A stretch of 64,000 bases of DNA from Hungatella hathewayi (GTDB lineage Bacteria > Bacillota > Clostridia > Lachnospirales > Lachnospiraceae). The first letter of the stretch is position 1. Each line of letters opens with the position of its first letter. Made by a program: the position numbers and the translations under genes. The notes below the pieces were generated by a model. It was not told the DNA's origin and ran no database searches. It worked only from the letters and a program-made list of their open reading frames with translations. Below, piece after piece: positions 1-9,437 of the stretch. The DNA is taken from contig CP102274.1 of the NCBI GenBank assembly GCA_025149285.1, positions 516,501 to 580,500 on the forward strand, read 5' to 3'.

Positions 1-2
1 GA

Positions 3-347
3 AATGCGGGGACAGAGACTCTGGTGTTGTGCAAAAAACTCCGTTATCAGGATGTAATTGTGGATTACGGGACAGTTTTAGAGGGGAATCAGGAGGAATT
101 TTTCAGATGTGACAGGCAATTTCTTCTCGCAGGCTTAAGTGAGTGGCAGACAGGGGCGTTTCTGGATACCGCCGGATCATGGAAGAGAGCCGGTGCAGGC
201 TGGGAGACTCTCGCCGTGTTTGGAAGCGAGGAGACCAGAAAGAATATGGAAAAGGAGCTCGGACTTTCAATCCGGCGGATTCCGGTTTCAGTAGACGCCT
301 TTGCTGTCACGGAAGCTGTCATGGAATTTTATCAGCAGATATTATAG
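3..347 (+). CDS. C-terminal part of a probable ParA/MinD-like P-loop ATPase (5' truncated)
   Basis: The reading frame is open to the window edge, so the gene starts upstream and only about 114 C-terminal residues are visible. A hydrophobic strand ending in an acidic residue and glycine (YQDVIVDYG) followed by a second hydrophobic strand (FLLAGLSEWQ) resembles the deviant Walker B region of MinD/ParA/CpaE-type ATPases. The Walker A motif would lie outside the window. The end (VTEAVMEFYQQIL) is helical. The family call is inference from one motif; function and partners cannot be read here. The following small gene begins 15 bp downstream, so the two may be co-transcribed. Confidence 0.45.
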   Translation, partial: NAGTETLVLCKKLRYQDVIVDYGTVLEGNQEEFFRCDRQFLLAGLSEWQTGAFLDTAGSWKRAGAGWETLAVFGSEETRKNMEKELGLSIRRIPVSVDAFAVTEAVMEFYQQIL

Positions 348-362
348 CGGCAGGAGGGCTAT

Positions 363-641
363 GTGTCACGAACAGAAGCCTTGTGGAAACCTGGCCTGCC
401 GCTTCTGCGCATGGAGGACAGTATGGATGAGAATGGAAAAGACAGTTACATAGCGGGAATGAAACGATACCGCGAAAGGGGAATTCCCATCGTGATCGAC
501 GGCGAGAAGTGCACGGAGCCGGACTGGAATCGTATCTTTGAGGCGAGGGAGGACAATTCGTTTTATATGGCCGATTTTGTCTCAGATGAGAAGACCGGGA
601 AGCTGACGGAGATCCGGTTTGACCGGGTCTACCACAGATGA
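363..641 (+). CDS. hypothetical small protein
   Basis: A 92-codon frame starting with GTG, preceded by AGGAGGG only a few bases upstream, immediately after the partial ATPase gene. An alternative ATG at 411 (MEDSMDENGKD) would give about 76 residues and starts at the more protein-like part. The C-terminal half is charged with alternating hydrophobics (DFVSDEKTGKLTEIRFDRVYHR), suggesting a small beta-rich soluble domain. I recognise no family. Position and strand suggest it is the last gene of the unit entering from the left. Whether the first 16 residues are translated is uncertain. Confidence 0.45.
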   Translation: MSRTEALWKPGLPLLRMEDSMDENGKDSYIAGMKRYRERGIPIVIDGEKCTEPDWNRIFEAREDNSFYMADFVSDEKTGKLTEIRFDRVYHR

Positions 642-869
642 AATCATACGGGGCGCGCAGATACCATCTTCAGCCATCAGCCAGGGAAACGGCGCGTCAG
701 GGCGGGACAGGGGAAAATGTGACGGTACGGCAGCAGCTGGAAGCGAAGGCTGAACTGTTGCGGGAATTTTTGCAATGTAATGAAAATGTAAGCAAATTCC
801 CGTTGAAGTGTGGTATAGTATAATCCAAAGGGGTTTTTATGACTTACATCCATTACAGGAGGAATGCAA

Positions 870-2531
870 ATGAAAAGGAGAGTGGTGCCATTTCTGGTGG
901 CACTGGGACTGATTGTACTCGTAATTGCGGGTTTTTTTGGTATCAGGCTGGTGGAACGATATACGCCTTCCAAGGAGCAGGCGGACATCGGCAGACTGCT
1001 GGGGGTAAGCGGTGACAATGTGGCGGTGTATTTAAATAATGAGCTGCAGGAAACGAAAGGGATTTATATTGAAGAACAGACTTATCTCCCGATCGAATGG
1101 GTCAATGAAAATCTGAATGAAAGATTTTACTGGGATAATAATGAGAAACTGCTGGTCTATGCGCTTCCGGAGTCGATTGTCTATGCGGATCATTCCACGA
1201 AGGGAAGTTCAGGGAAGCCCTTGATCTGGGTCAATGACGAAGGGGTGTATCTGTCACTGGGGCTCATTGCCAACTACACGGATATCCGGCTTGAGGTCTT
1301 TGACCTGGCGGAGCATAAGCGTGTCTTCGTGAACAATGACTGGTCAGAAGAGACGAAGGCTGTGGCGGACAGCAAGGGAAATGTCAGGGAAAAGGGCGGA
1401 ATCAAGAGTCCGATCATCACCAGGGTTGAAAAGGGGTCGGAGGTGACTGTGCTGGAGACCATGGAGAAGTGGGATAAGGTGCGGACCGTGGATGGTTATA
1501 TCGGATACGTGGAGCATAAGCGGTTGGGCGGGAGCCGGAGTGAGACTCCGGTGAGCAGCTTTGTGGCTCCTGTCTATAAAAACATCTCTCTGGATGAGCC
1601 GGTATGCCTGGCCTGGCATCAGGTTACGAAGCCGGAAGGTAACGCCTCCTTTGATAATCTGATCGCCAATACAAAGGGACTGAATGTTATTTCTCCGACC
1701 TGGTATGAGCTGACTGATAATGAGGGCGGATTCAATTCCTACGCGGATGCGGCGTATGTGCAGAAAGCCCATGACATGGGACTCCAGGTGTGGGCTCTGA
1801 TTAATAATTTCAGCAATGATGTGCAGACCGAGGTACTGCTGTCGAAGACCTCCACCCGCCAGAAGCTGATCGGGAAGCTGATGGCCGAAGTGGAACAGTA
1901 CGGTTTAGACGGACTGAACCTGGATTTCGAGGGAATTAAGAAAGAAGCCGGCGTCCATTACATTCAGTTTATCAGAGAACTGTCAGTTTCCTGCCGGAAA
2001 GAGGGCATTGTGCTGTCTGTGGACAATTACGTCCCGTATGCAGGGAATGAGTTCTATAACCGGAAGGAGCAGGGAATTGTGGCCGATTACGTCATCGTTA
2101 TGGGGTACGATGAGCATTATGCCGGCGGCGAGCCGGGATCGGTCGCTTCGATCGGCTATGTAAATGATGGAATTTCCAATACGTTAAAACAGGTGCCGAA
2201 GGAAAAACTGATCAATGCCATTCCTCTGTATACGAGAGTCTGGACCGAGGAGGCGGATGGCAAGACGTCATCGGTAGCTCTCGGCATTGCCAGGGCAAAG
2301 GAATGGGCGGTGGAGAATAACGTGGAGCTGTTCTGGCAGGAGGAACTGGGACAGTATTATGGGGAACTGAAGACTGAGGAGGGGACGAAAAAAGTCTGGA
2401 TGGAGGAAGAACGTTCCATAGGGCTTAAGATGGATCTGATCAGGAAGTATGATCTGGCTGGAGTGGCCTGCTGGAAGCTTGGCTTCGAGCCCGCCGAACT
2501 GTGGGATGAGATACGCATGGATCAGGAGTAG
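870..2531 (+). CDS. membrane-anchored SH3 / glycoside hydrolase family 18 protein
   Basis: A 553-aa protein. The start is placed at ATG 870 because AGGAGG lies seven bases upstream; an ATG at 864 is too close to that site. Residues about 5-27 form one membrane anchor. An N-terminal region resembling copper-amine-oxidase-like stalks (about 45-160) is followed by a bacterial SH3 segment (about 180-225) and a GH18 TIM barrel. The GH18 signature is visible as DGLNLDFEG, whose final Asp and Glu match the DxxDxDxE catalytic strand. The later strand VIVMGYDEHYAGGEPGS fits YaaH/SleL-type spore-cortex or peptidoglycan hydrolases. Likely role is cleavage of peptidoglycan or chitin-like glycans at the cell or spore surface. 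It is followed by two more envelope genes. Confidence 0.85.
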   Translation: MKRRVVPFLVALGLIVLVIAGFFGIRLVERYTPSKEQADIGRLLGVSGDNVAVYLNNELQETKGIYIEEQTYLPIEWVNENLNERFYWDNNEKLLVYALPESIVYADHSTKGSSGKPLIWVNDEGVYLSLGLIANYTDIRLEVFDLAEHKRVFVNNDWSEETKAVADSKGNVREKGGIKSPIITRVEKGSEVTVLETMEKWDKVRTVDGYIGYVEHKRLGGSRSETPVSSFVAPVYKNISLDEPVCLAWHQVTKPEGNASFDNLIANTKGLNVISPTWYELTDNEGGFNSYADAAYVQKAHDMGLQVWALINNFSNDVQTEVLLSKTSTRQKLIGKLMAEVEQYGLDGLNLDFEGIKKEAGVHYIQFIRELSVSCRKEGIVLSVDNYVPYAGNEFYNRKEQGIVADYVIVMGYDEHYAGGEPGSVASIGYVNDGISNTLKQVPKEKLINAIPLYTRVWTEEADGKTSSVALGIARAKEWAVENNVELFWQEELGQYYGELKTEEGTKKVWMEEERSIGLKMDLIRKYDLAGVACWKLGFEPAELWDEIRMDQE

Positions 2532-2563
2532 AACATCGCAAAAAGACAGGAAGGTTCAGAGTT

Positions 2564-4009
2564 ATGAAAAAGAGAACAGCATTGTATGCGGCGCTGATCT
2601 GCACAATGATGACCGGGTGTTCCTTAAAAAGCCCGGTTTCGGAGACAGTGACGGAACCGGAGAGCACTACGGAGACGGAACGTGCGGAGATTCCCCAGAC
2701 ACCGGCCGAGACAACGGTGCCTTCGACCATTGAGGAATTTCCCCACGAGGCGGAGGAACCCACGGTAAAACCGCCGGAACAGAAATTTGAGGAGGGCTGC
2801 AGGATTCTTCTGGCTTCGGATATCCATTACCTCTCCCGCGGGCTGACGGATTTTGGAGACGGGTTCAAGTATAAGGTGGAACACGGTGACGGGAAAGTGG
2901 TCAATTACATCTGGGAGATCACGGATGCATTTATTGAAGCTGTGAAGAAGGAGGACCCGGATCTCGTGATTCTGTCAGGGGATCTGACTCTTAATGGAGA
3001 GAGGGACAGCCACCTCGATTTCGCAAAAAAGCTGAAGGAGATCGAGGACGCCGGAATCCATGTCATCGTCATTCCGGGAAATCACGATATTAATAATACG
3101 GCGGCGGCCCAGTTTACAGGCGCACAGGCCCTGGGAACGGCACATATCGGCCCGGACGACTTCGCGGAGATTTACCGGGATTTCGGTTACGATGAAGCGG
3201 TGAGCCGGGATACCGCATCGCTCAGCTATGTATACCAGATTGATGACTATAACCGGGCGCTGATGCTGGATACGTGTCAGTACGAACCTTATAATCAGGT
3301 AGGAGGCATGATCCAGGAAGAGACGTACGACTGGATTGAAAACCAGATGGAGGACGCCTGGGACTTAGGGATGAATGTGATACCGGTGGGGCACCACAAT
3401 CTGCTGGATGAGAGCGAGGTCTATGTAGAGGACTGTACCATCGAACACAGCGAGCAGCTGATCGATCAGCTGGACAGCTGGGATGTGCCGTTATTCTTAA
3501 GCGGACATCTCCATGTACAGCATTTTATGCGGGAAGATGAGGACTACGGGATCTATGAGATCGTCACCAGCTCTCTGGCGACACCGCCCTGCCAGTATGG
3601 AATGCTGGATTACGGGGACGATGGAAGTTTTCAGTATCACACAGTGCCTCTTGATATGGAAGCCTGGGCGAAGGAACAGGGGAGCACGGATAAGAATCTG
3701 CTGAATTTTAAATCGTACTCCACAGATTTTTTGAACCGGGTATTCTATAATCAGGCGCAGGATGAATTTGAACGCATGAATCAATTCGACAGTCTCACGA
3801 AGCGTCAGAAGGACCAGATGGCAAAGGTGTACGCAGAGATTAACGCAGCCTGCTATGCGGGAAAGGCCGTGGAGATAAAGGATAAGGCGACGGAAAAGGA
3901 TGGATACAAGCTGTGGGGGGAGAATGGATACCCCAGTATCTTAAGCCAGTACCTGGAATCGATTGTCAGGGACGCCACGAAAGACTATAATTCGCTGAAA
4001 GTGGAGTAA
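2564..4009 (+). CDS. metallophosphoesterase lipoprotein
   Basis: A 481-aa protein with a lipoprotein signal (lipobox MTGC at about residues 16-19) and a Ser/Thr/Glu/Pro-rich linker, placing it on the outer face of the membrane. All calcineurin-type metallophosphoesterase motifs are present: SDIHYL (D-x-H), LSGDLTLNGE (GD), PGNHDIN (GNHD), GHH and SGHLHVQ (GHxH), so a di-metal site should be intact. The C-terminal 120 residues are helical and of unknown role. Substrate is not evident; family members hydrolyse phosphomonoesters, diesters or nucleotides. It begins 33 bp after the GH18 gene, so co-transcription is likely. Confidence 0.88.
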   Translation: MKKRTALYAALICTMMTGCSLKSPVSETVTEPESTTETERAEIPQTPAETTVPSTIEEFPHEAEEPTVKPPEQKFEEGCRILLASDIHYLSRGLTDFGDGFKYKVEHGDGKVVNYIWEITDAFIEAVKKEDPDLVILSGDLTLNGERDSHLDFAKKLKEIEDAGIHVIVIPGNHDINNTAAAQFTGAQALGTAHIGPDDFAEIYRDFGYDEAVSRDTASLSYVYQIDDYNRALMLDTCQYEPYNQVGGMIQEETYDWIENQMEDAWDLGMNVIPVGHHNLLDESEVYVEDCTIEHSEQLIDQLDSWDVPLFLSGHLHVQHFMREDEDYGIYEIVTSSLATPPCQYGMLDYGDDGSFQYHTVPLDMEAWAKEQGSTDKNLLNFKSYSTDFLNRVFYNQAQDEFERMNQFDSLTKRQKDQMAKVYAEINAACYAGKAVEIKDKATEKDGYKLWGENGYPSILSQYLESIVRDATKDYNSLKVE

Positions 4010-4073
4010 AGTTAGTTCTTTTTTATTTTGCCGGCAGATATAATTCAATAAGAATACGAATCAGGCAGGCAAA

Positions 4074-4769
4074 GTGAAACTATCAAAATTGGAACCGTAT
4101 CTGGCGGTACTGCTGCTGGTTATGGTCTATATCGTATCCCGCCAGGCAGGCCGGATGGCGGCGGGAGTCAACGTAGTCTCCGGGAAAGATCGGCCGGTCG
4201 TGGTGATCGATGCGGGCCATGGAGGCAATGACCCCGGGAAGATCGGTGTGGATGGCAGCCTTGAGAAGGATATTAATCTAAAGATTGCCAGGAAGGTGAA
4301 GGCCTATCTGGAAGCCTCCGACGTCCAGGTGGTCTTAACACGTGAAGACGACCAGGGCCTCTATACGGAAAAGGACAGCAAGAAAAAGATGGCGGACATG
4401 AACCGGCGCTGTCAGATTATCAATGAGACGAGTCCGGCACTGACGGTGAGCATCCATCAGAACAGCTACCACGAGGAGGGAATCTCAGGCGGCCAGGTGT
4501 TTTACTACAAGGGATCGGAAAAAGGAAAAAAGCTGGCGGAGACGCTGCAGAAGCGGTTTGACTTCGTCCTGGGCGACAAGAATACGAGAGTAGCCAAGGC
4601 CAACGACAACTATTTCCTCCTGCTCCATGTGAAGACTCCGATTGTCATTGTGGAATGCGGTTTCTTATCGAACTGGAATGAATCGGCCATGCTGAATTCC
4701 GAGGAGTACCAGGACCGGCTGGCCTGGACGATACATATGGGGATTATGGAGTATTTGAACGGGAGATAA
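4074..4769 (+). CDS. cwlD: N-acetylmuramoyl-L-alanine amidase, CwlD-like
   Basis: A 231-aa Amidase_3 protein with one N-terminal membrane segment (about 8-22) and a zinc amidase domain. Visible metal and catalytic motifs are VIDAGHGGNDPG (first His), DINLKIA (Glu equivalent region), SIHQNSY (second His) and VECGFLSN (catalytic Glu). Length and single-domain form match CwlD, which with PdaA makes muramic-delta-lactam in spore cortex; other short amidases share the layout, so the symbol is tentative. The GTG start has only a weak ribosome site (GGCAGG). The gene follows two other envelope genes and ends in front of a shared terminator hairpin. Confidence 0.72.
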   Translation: MKLSKLEPYLAVLLLVMVYIVSRQAGRMAAGVNVVSGKDRPVVVIDAGHGGNDPGKIGVDGSLEKDINLKIARKVKAYLEASDVQVVLTREDDQGLYTEKDSKKKMADMNRRCQIINETSPALTVSIHQNSYHEEGISGGQVFYYKGSEKGKKLAETLQKRFDFVLGDKNTRVAKANDNYFLLLHVKTPIVIVECGFLSNWNESAMLNSEEYQDRLAWTIHMGIMEYLNGR

Positions 4770-4787
4770 CATATTGACAAAGAAATG

Positions 4788-4814
4788 GGGCGCTGTTTTG
4801 TGAAAACAGCGCCC
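4788..4814. terminator. bidirectional hairpin between amidase and asnA
   Basis: A perfect 12-bp stem (GGGCGCTGTTTT / AAAACAGCGCCC) with a three-base loop lies between two convergent genes. Read on the minus strand it is followed by a T-rich stretch (atttcttt), so it mainly suits asnA. On the plus strand there is little U-tract. Confidence 0.75.
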
Positions 4815-4881
4815 TGTGTCTGTAATTCCGACAGATTCCGGAGGTATTATCCGGTCGTAATGGCGGATAACGGGGTTCCTG

Positions 4882-5889
4882 CTACAGCAGGAATATGTTA
4901 TGCCTCCGGCATTCTTCGATCATGTCGTTCGGCCAGATGCTCGCCTGTACCTCGCCTACATGGGCGCGGTTTAAGAGGAGCATACATAGGCGGGACTGAC
5001 CGATACCGCCGCCGATGGTGTAAGGCAGCTGGCCTTCTAACAGCATGCGGTGGTAGGGCAGAGAGCGGCGGTCTTCACAGCCTGCTTTCTTAAGCTGTTC
5101 CTCCAGGGACTTCTCATCCACACGGATTCCCATGCTGGAGATCTCCAGGGCACAGTTTAAGTTCTCAAACCAGAAGAGAATATCACCGTTTAACTGCCAG
5201 TCATCGTAGTCGGGAGCTCTGCCGTCGTGAGGCTCGCCGCTGGCCAGCTTATCGCCGATCTGCATTAAGAAAACGCAGCCGTATTCTTTTGTAATCAGGT
5301 TTTCCCTTTCCTTTGGCGTCTTGCCCGGGTAACGGTCTTCCAGCTCCTGGGAGGTAATAAAGGTGATCTCCTTTGGAAGGTGGTTGACTGCGTTCGGGTA
5401 CTTATACCAGACCTCGTGCTGCATGTGCTTGATAATCTTAAAGATGGTTCGGACTGTCTCTTTCAATGTTTCGATGGTACGATCCTCTTTTGTAATGACC
5501 TTTTCCCAATCCCACTGGTCTACATAGCAGGAGTGGAGATTATCCAGCTCCTCATCGCGCCGGATCGCGTTCATGTTTGTATAGAGCCCCTCGCCAGGCT
5601 GAAAGCCGTATTCGTGCAGGGCCATTCGTTTCCATTTAGCGAGAGAGTGGACGACCTCCACCGTTTCGCCGGGAATTCCTGCTATATCAAACTGGACGGG
5701 GCGTTCTACGCCGTTTAAATTGTCGTTCAAACCGCTGCTCTTCTCCACGAAGAGGGGGGCGGAGATTCTCTCTAAGTTCATTTCCTTTCCAAATTCCTTC
5801 TGAAAGGTGTCGCGTATGTATTTGATGGCCTCCTGCGTCTCGCGGACGGTAAGGTGGGGGTCATAGTTTTCTGGTATCATGAGTGCCAT
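4882..5889 (-). CDS. asnA: aspartate--ammonia ligase (asparagine synthetase A)
   Basis: A 335-aa protein making asparagine from aspartate, ATP and ammonia; the length matches E. coli AsnA (about 330). The frame extends 20 codons further upstream, but the start [11 protein letters not shown] at 5889 has GGGAGG eight bases before it. Class II aminoacyl-tRNA synthetase-like features are visible: [11 protein letters not shown], the strand [25 protein letters not shown], and the C-terminal [15 protein letters not shown] motif with its ATP-binding arginine. It is a single-gene unit, convergent with the amidase gene. Confidence 0.95.
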   Translation of the reverse strand: MALMIPENYDPHLTVRETQEAIKYIRDTFQKEFGKEMNLERISAPLFVEKSSGLNDNLNGVERPVQFDIAGIPGETVEVVHSLAKWKRMALHEYGFQPGEGLYTNMNAIRRDEELDNLHSCYVDQWDWEKVITKEDRTIETLKETVRTIFKIIKHMQHEVWYKYPNAVNHLPKEITFITSQELEDRYPGKTPKERENLITKEYGCVFLMQIGDKLASGEPHDGRAPDYDDWQLNGDILFWFENLNCALEISSMGIRVDEKSLEEQLKKAGCEDRRSLPYHRMLLEGQLPYTIGGGIGQSRLCMLLLNRAHVGEVQASIWPNDMIEECRRHNIFLL

Positions 5890-6056
5890 TTCATTGTCCT
5901 CCCGGTATAATATCCCTTTTATGGTATCATTATTACAGAAATTCCGCAAGTATTACAGGGGAGGGAAGCTTAAAAAGTTGCATGGTTCCGGGCGTTGTGC
6001 TATGATAAGCAGTAAGTATGAAGAGGAAAAGTCATAAGAGAAGAGAGCAGAGAAAG

Positions 6057-7160
6057 ATGGTAACAGAACGAATTATAATAGAAGATACAAGTCAGATTGA
6101 TTTGAAAAAACTTGAAAAGGCGGCAGCAATTCTGCGGGAGGGCGGTCTGGTGGCATTTCCGACGGAGACTGTATATGGTCTCGGTGCCAATGCCCTCGAT
6201 GAGGAAGCGGCAAAAAAGATTTATGCGGCCAAAGGAAGGCCTTCAGACAATCCGCTGATTGCACACATCGCGGATTTTTCTGATTTGAAGCCTCTGGTAG
6301 CGGAGATACCGGAGACGGCAAAGAAACTGATGGAAGCGTTCTGGCCGGGACCGCTGACCATGATATTTCCAAAGAGTGACGCTGTCCCATACGGCACGAC
6401 AGGAGGACTGGATACGGTGGCGGTCCGCATGCCCAGCGACCCTGTGGCCATGACGCTCATCCGGCTGTCCGGCGTGCCGGTAGCGGCGCCCAGTGCCAAT
6501 ACATCGGGGCGGCCCAGTCCTACGACGGCGGATCACGTATGGCAGGATATGAATGGGAAGATCGATATGATTGTGGACGGAGGTCCGGTTGGGATCGGTG
6601 TGGAATCCACCATTATCGATGTGTCCGGCCAGGTGCCGGTTATTCTGCGCCCGGGTGCCGTCACACAGGAGATGGCCGGTGCGGTGCTCGGGATGGAGAT
6701 CGGGCTGGATCCGGCGATTACAGGCGATGGCCCGATGAAGGCCGATGTGAAGCCGAAGGCGCCGGGGATGAAGTATAAGCATTACGCGCCAAAGGCGGAT
6801 CTGACACTGGTTGAAGGGGAGCCGGCCGAGGTGGCCCGGACCATCAATCATCTGGCAAAGGAGAAGCTGCAGGCGGGATACCGTGTGGGGATTATCTGTA
6901 CGGACGAGACACGGGAGCTGTATCCGGAAGGCATGGTGAGAAGTCTGGGGCTGCGCGCCAGAGAGGAGACCATTGCACATAATTTGTATGCCGTTTTAAG
7001 GGAATTCGATGATCTGGAGGCAGATTACATCTATTCCGAAAGTTTTTCGGCCGACCACCTTGGGCAGGCGATTATGAACCGTCTGAAGAAGGCGGCAGGA
7101 TACCATATGATTCACGGGGGATGCGCAGAGGAAGGCGCAGAAGCCGGTCGTTTACAGTAA
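6057..7160 (+). CDS. sua5: L-threonylcarbamoyladenylate synthase (Sua5/YwlC family)
   Basis: Makes threonylcarbamoyl-AMP from threonine, bicarbonate and ATP for the universal t6A37 tRNA modification. The N-terminal YrdC fold (about residues 15-200) shows FPTETVYGLGANA, the KGRPSDNPL nucleotide-binding KxR motif and SANTSGRPSPT. A C-terminal Sua5 domain (about 235-360, introduced by APGMKYKHYAPKA) makes it the long two-domain form. The frame can start at 6018, but ATG 6057 (MVTERIIIEDT) fits the family better; neither start has a strong ribosome site. The next gene starts 11 bp downstream and is probably co-transcribed. Confidence 0.93.
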   Translation: MVTERIIIEDTSQIDLKKLEKAAAILREGGLVAFPTETVYGLGANALDEEAAKKIYAAKGRPSDNPLIAHIADFSDLKPLVAEIPETAKKLMEAFWPGPLTMIFPKSDAVPYGTTGGLDTVAVRMPSDPVAMTLIRLSGVPVAAPSANTSGRPSPTTADHVWQDMNGKIDMIVDGGPVGIGVESTIIDVSGQVPVILRPGAVTQEMAGAVLGMEIGLDPAITGDGPMKADVKPKAPGMKYKHYAPKADLTLVEGEPAEVARTINHLAKEKLQAGYRVGIICTDETRELYPEGMVRSLGLRAREETIAHNLYAVLREFDDLEADYIYSESFSADHLGQAIMNRLKKAAGYHMIHGGCAEEGAEAGRLQ

Positions 7161-7171
7161 AGGAGGAGACA

Positions 7172-7672
7172 ATGCTGATGACTGAGAAGAGAGAAGATTA
7201 TATTACATGGGATGAATATTTTATGGGAGTTGCCATGTTATCGGGAAAACGTTCCAAAGACCCCAGTACGCAGGTGGGAGCGTGCATCGTAAGCCAGGAC
7301 AATAAGATTCTGTCCATGGGATATAATGGATTTCCAAAGGGATGTTCCGATGATGAATTTCCCTGGGGTAAGGAGCATGAAAAGGATGATCCCTATAATG
7401 CCAAATACTTTTACTCCACCCACAGTGAGTTAAACGCCATTTTAAATTACAGGGGCGGCAGTCTGGAGGGCTCGAAGCTGTATGTTACGCTGTTTCCGTG
7501 CAACGAATGCGCCAAGGCTATCATCCAGTCAGGAATCAAGACCATTGTCTACGGCAGTGACAAGTACGACGGAACGCCGGCTGTCAATGCCTCCAAGCGT
7601 ATGCTGAATGCGGCGGGAGTGCGGTATTACCAGTATCAGCCCACAGGCCGGAAGATAGAAATCGAGGTTTAA
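7172..7672 (+). CDS. deoxycytidylate (dCMP) deaminase
   Basis: A 166-aa zinc deaminase converting dCMP to dUMP for thymidylate synthesis. The start at 7172 is chosen because AAGGAGG lies five bases upstream; a longer frame from 7121 overlaps the preceding gene. Motifs: STHSELNAIL supplies the zinc His and proton-shuttle Glu (most relatives have HAE, here HSE), and PCNECAKAI supplies two zinc cysteines. The substrate region DPSTQVGACIV and GYNGFPKGCSD is typical of dCMP deaminases such as ComEB. It lies between sua5 and a radical SAM gene on the same strand with tight spacing. Confidence 0.9.
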   Translation: MLMTEKREDYITWDEYFMGVAMLSGKRSKDPSTQVGACIVSQDNKILSMGYNGFPKGCSDDEFPWGKEHEKDDPYNAKYFYSTHSELNAILNYRGGSLEGSKLYVTLFPCNECAKAIIQSGIKTIVYGSDKYDGTPAVNASKRMLNAAGVRYYQYQPTGRKIEIEV

Positions 7673-7679
7673 GTTCAAT

Positions 7680-9419
7680 ATGAAGTGTTTGCTTGCGGCG
7701 CTGAATGCCAAATATATACATTCCAACCCCGGGATATACAGTCTGAAGGCCTATGCCATGGGACGGCTGGAACAGGATTCTGCCTGCCTTAAGCGGGAAA
7801 TCTCGGTGGAACTGGGAGAGTATACGATCAATAACCAGATGGGAGATATCTTAAAGGACATCTATTTAAGAAAGCCGGATATCATCGGCTTCTCCTGTTA
7901 CATCTGGAATATAACCTGGGTTATGGAACTTGTGCGGGACCTGCCGTCCGTTCTCCCGGAAGCGGAGATCTGGCTGGGAGGTCCCGAGGTTTCTTATGAC
8001 GCGGCCGATATCCTGGAGCGGGAGCCGAATGTCACGGGCATCATGATGGGAGAAGGGGAGGAAACCTTTCTGGAAGTGCTGAAGCATTACGCGGAGGGCA
8101 GAAGGGACTTCTTTACGATCGATGGTGTGGCCTGCCGGAATGAGAAGCGGGAGGTAGTCAGCCGGCCTCTTAAGAAGGCTGCGGATATGAGCGCCATTCC
8201 GTTTCCGTATGAAGATTTGCATGATTTTGAGCATAAGATTGTCTATTATGAGAGCAGCAGGGGCTGCCCGTTTTCCTGCAGCTACTGTTTATCCTCTCTG
8301 GATAAGTCGGTCAGGTTCCGGAATCTGGAGCTGGTGAAACGGGAACTGGATTTCTTTCTGGAACACAGGGTGCCCCAGGTGAAGTTTGTGGACAGAACCT
8401 TTAACTGCAGCAAGAAGCATACCATGGAGGTCTGGCGTCATATCACGGAGCATGACAATGGGGTGACCAACTTCCATTTCGAGATATCTGCCGATTTGCT
8501 CGATGAGGAGGAACTGGAACTGATGGCACAGATGCGTCCCGGATTAATTCAGCTGGAAATCGGCGTACAGAGCACGAATCCGGATACCATCCGGGAGATC
8601 CGGCGGAAGACGGATTTGAACCGCTTAAAATCGGTGGTGGAGCGAATCCACGGGTTTGGCAATATCCACTGTCATCTCGATCTGATTGCAGGCCTGCCTT
8701 ACGAGGAATATGAAAGCTTCCGAAACTCTTTTAATGAGGTATATGGCATGAAGCCGGACCAGCTGCAGCTTGGATTTTTAAAGGTGCTGAAGGGCTCTTA
8801 TATGGCTGAAAATGCAGAAGCTTACGGTCTCGTCTACAGTGCAAAACCGCCCTACGAGGTGCTGGGCACGAAATGGCTCGACTACGAAAGTCTGCTGAAA
8901 TTAAAGGGCGTGGAAGAGATGGTGGAAGTCTATGAAAACAGCGGTCAGTTTACCGTTACCATGAAAGAGCTGGTGAAGGAATTTGACACGCCGTTTGACT
9001 TATTCTCTGAACTGGCGGAATATTATGAGGCACACACGCTGACTGGAGTCAGTCACAGCCGCATGGCAAGGTATGAGATATTAGACAGGTTTGTGGGGGA
9101 GCACATACCAGATAAGCTGGAACTGTACAGAAGGCTCATGGTATATGACCTGTATCTCAGAGAAAATCTAAAGAGCCGGCCGGATTTTGCCGAAGACCAG
9201 ACCCCATTTAAAGAGAAGATACGGGAATTCTTTGCAAAAGAGGCGGTGAATCATCGATATTTACGTGAAGGATACGAGGGCTTTGAGGCGAGGCAGCTGA
9301 TTAAAATGGCTCATCTTGAAGTGTTTGGAGGAAAGACGGCAGTGCTGTTTGACTACAGACAGCGGGATCCGCTGAGTTATAACGCGGCGGCTTTTGTGAT
9401 TGATGAGTTCTTTTATTGA
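7680..9419 (+). CDS. B12-binding-domain radical SAM protein (DUF4080 type)
   Basis: A 579-aa protein with an N-terminal cobalamin-binding-like Rossmann domain (about 1-140, including GFSCYIWN and WLGGPEVSYD), a radical SAM core with the CxxxCxxC cluster motif in GCPFSCSYCLSS (about residue 200), and a C-terminal DUF4080-like region of about 180 residues. Such proteins bind a 4Fe-4S cluster and SAM to start radical chemistry; the substrate of this family is not established. It starts seven bases after the dCMP deaminase with only a weak ribosome site, suggesting translational coupling. Confidence 0.85.
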   Translation: MKCLLAALNAKYIHSNPGIYSLKAYAMGRLEQDSACLKREISVELGEYTINNQMGDILKDIYLRKPDIIGFSCYIWNITWVMELVRDLPSVLPEAEIWLGGPEVSYDAADILEREPNVTGIMMGEGEETFLEVLKHYAEGRRDFFTIDGVACRNEKREVVSRPLKKAADMSAIPFPYEDLHDFEHKIVYYESSRGCPFSCSYCLSSLDKSVRFRNLELVKRELDFFLEHRVPQVKFVDRTFNCSKKHTMEVWRHITEHDNGVTNFHFEISADLLDEEELELMAQMRPGLIQLEIGVQSTNPDTIREIRRKTDLNRLKSVVERIHGFGNIHCHLDLIAGLPYEEYESFRNSFNEVYGMKPDQLQLGFLKVLKGSYMAENAEAYGLVYSAKPPYEVLGTKWLDYESLLKLKGVEEMVEVYENSGQFTVTMKELVKEFDTPFDLFSELAEYYEAHTLTGVSHSRMARYEILDRFVGEHIPDKLELYRRLMVYDLYLRENLKSRPDFAEDQTPFKEKIREFFAKEAVNHRYLREGYEGFEARQLIKMAHLEVFGGKTAVLFDYRQRDPLSYNAAAFVIDEFFY

Positions 9420-9437
9420 GAGGAAAATAAACAGGAT

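Noticed and set aside
638..823. 61-codon plus-strand frame between the first small gene and the GH18 gene
   Set aside because: No ribosome site before its ATG, a composition unlike its neighbours, and its end runs into a probable promoter region (TATAGTATAAT). I see no evidence of translation.
4785..5093. 102-codon plus-strand frame opposite asnA
   Set aside because: It lies antisense to the well-supported asnA gene, begins inside the terminator hairpin and has no ribosome site.
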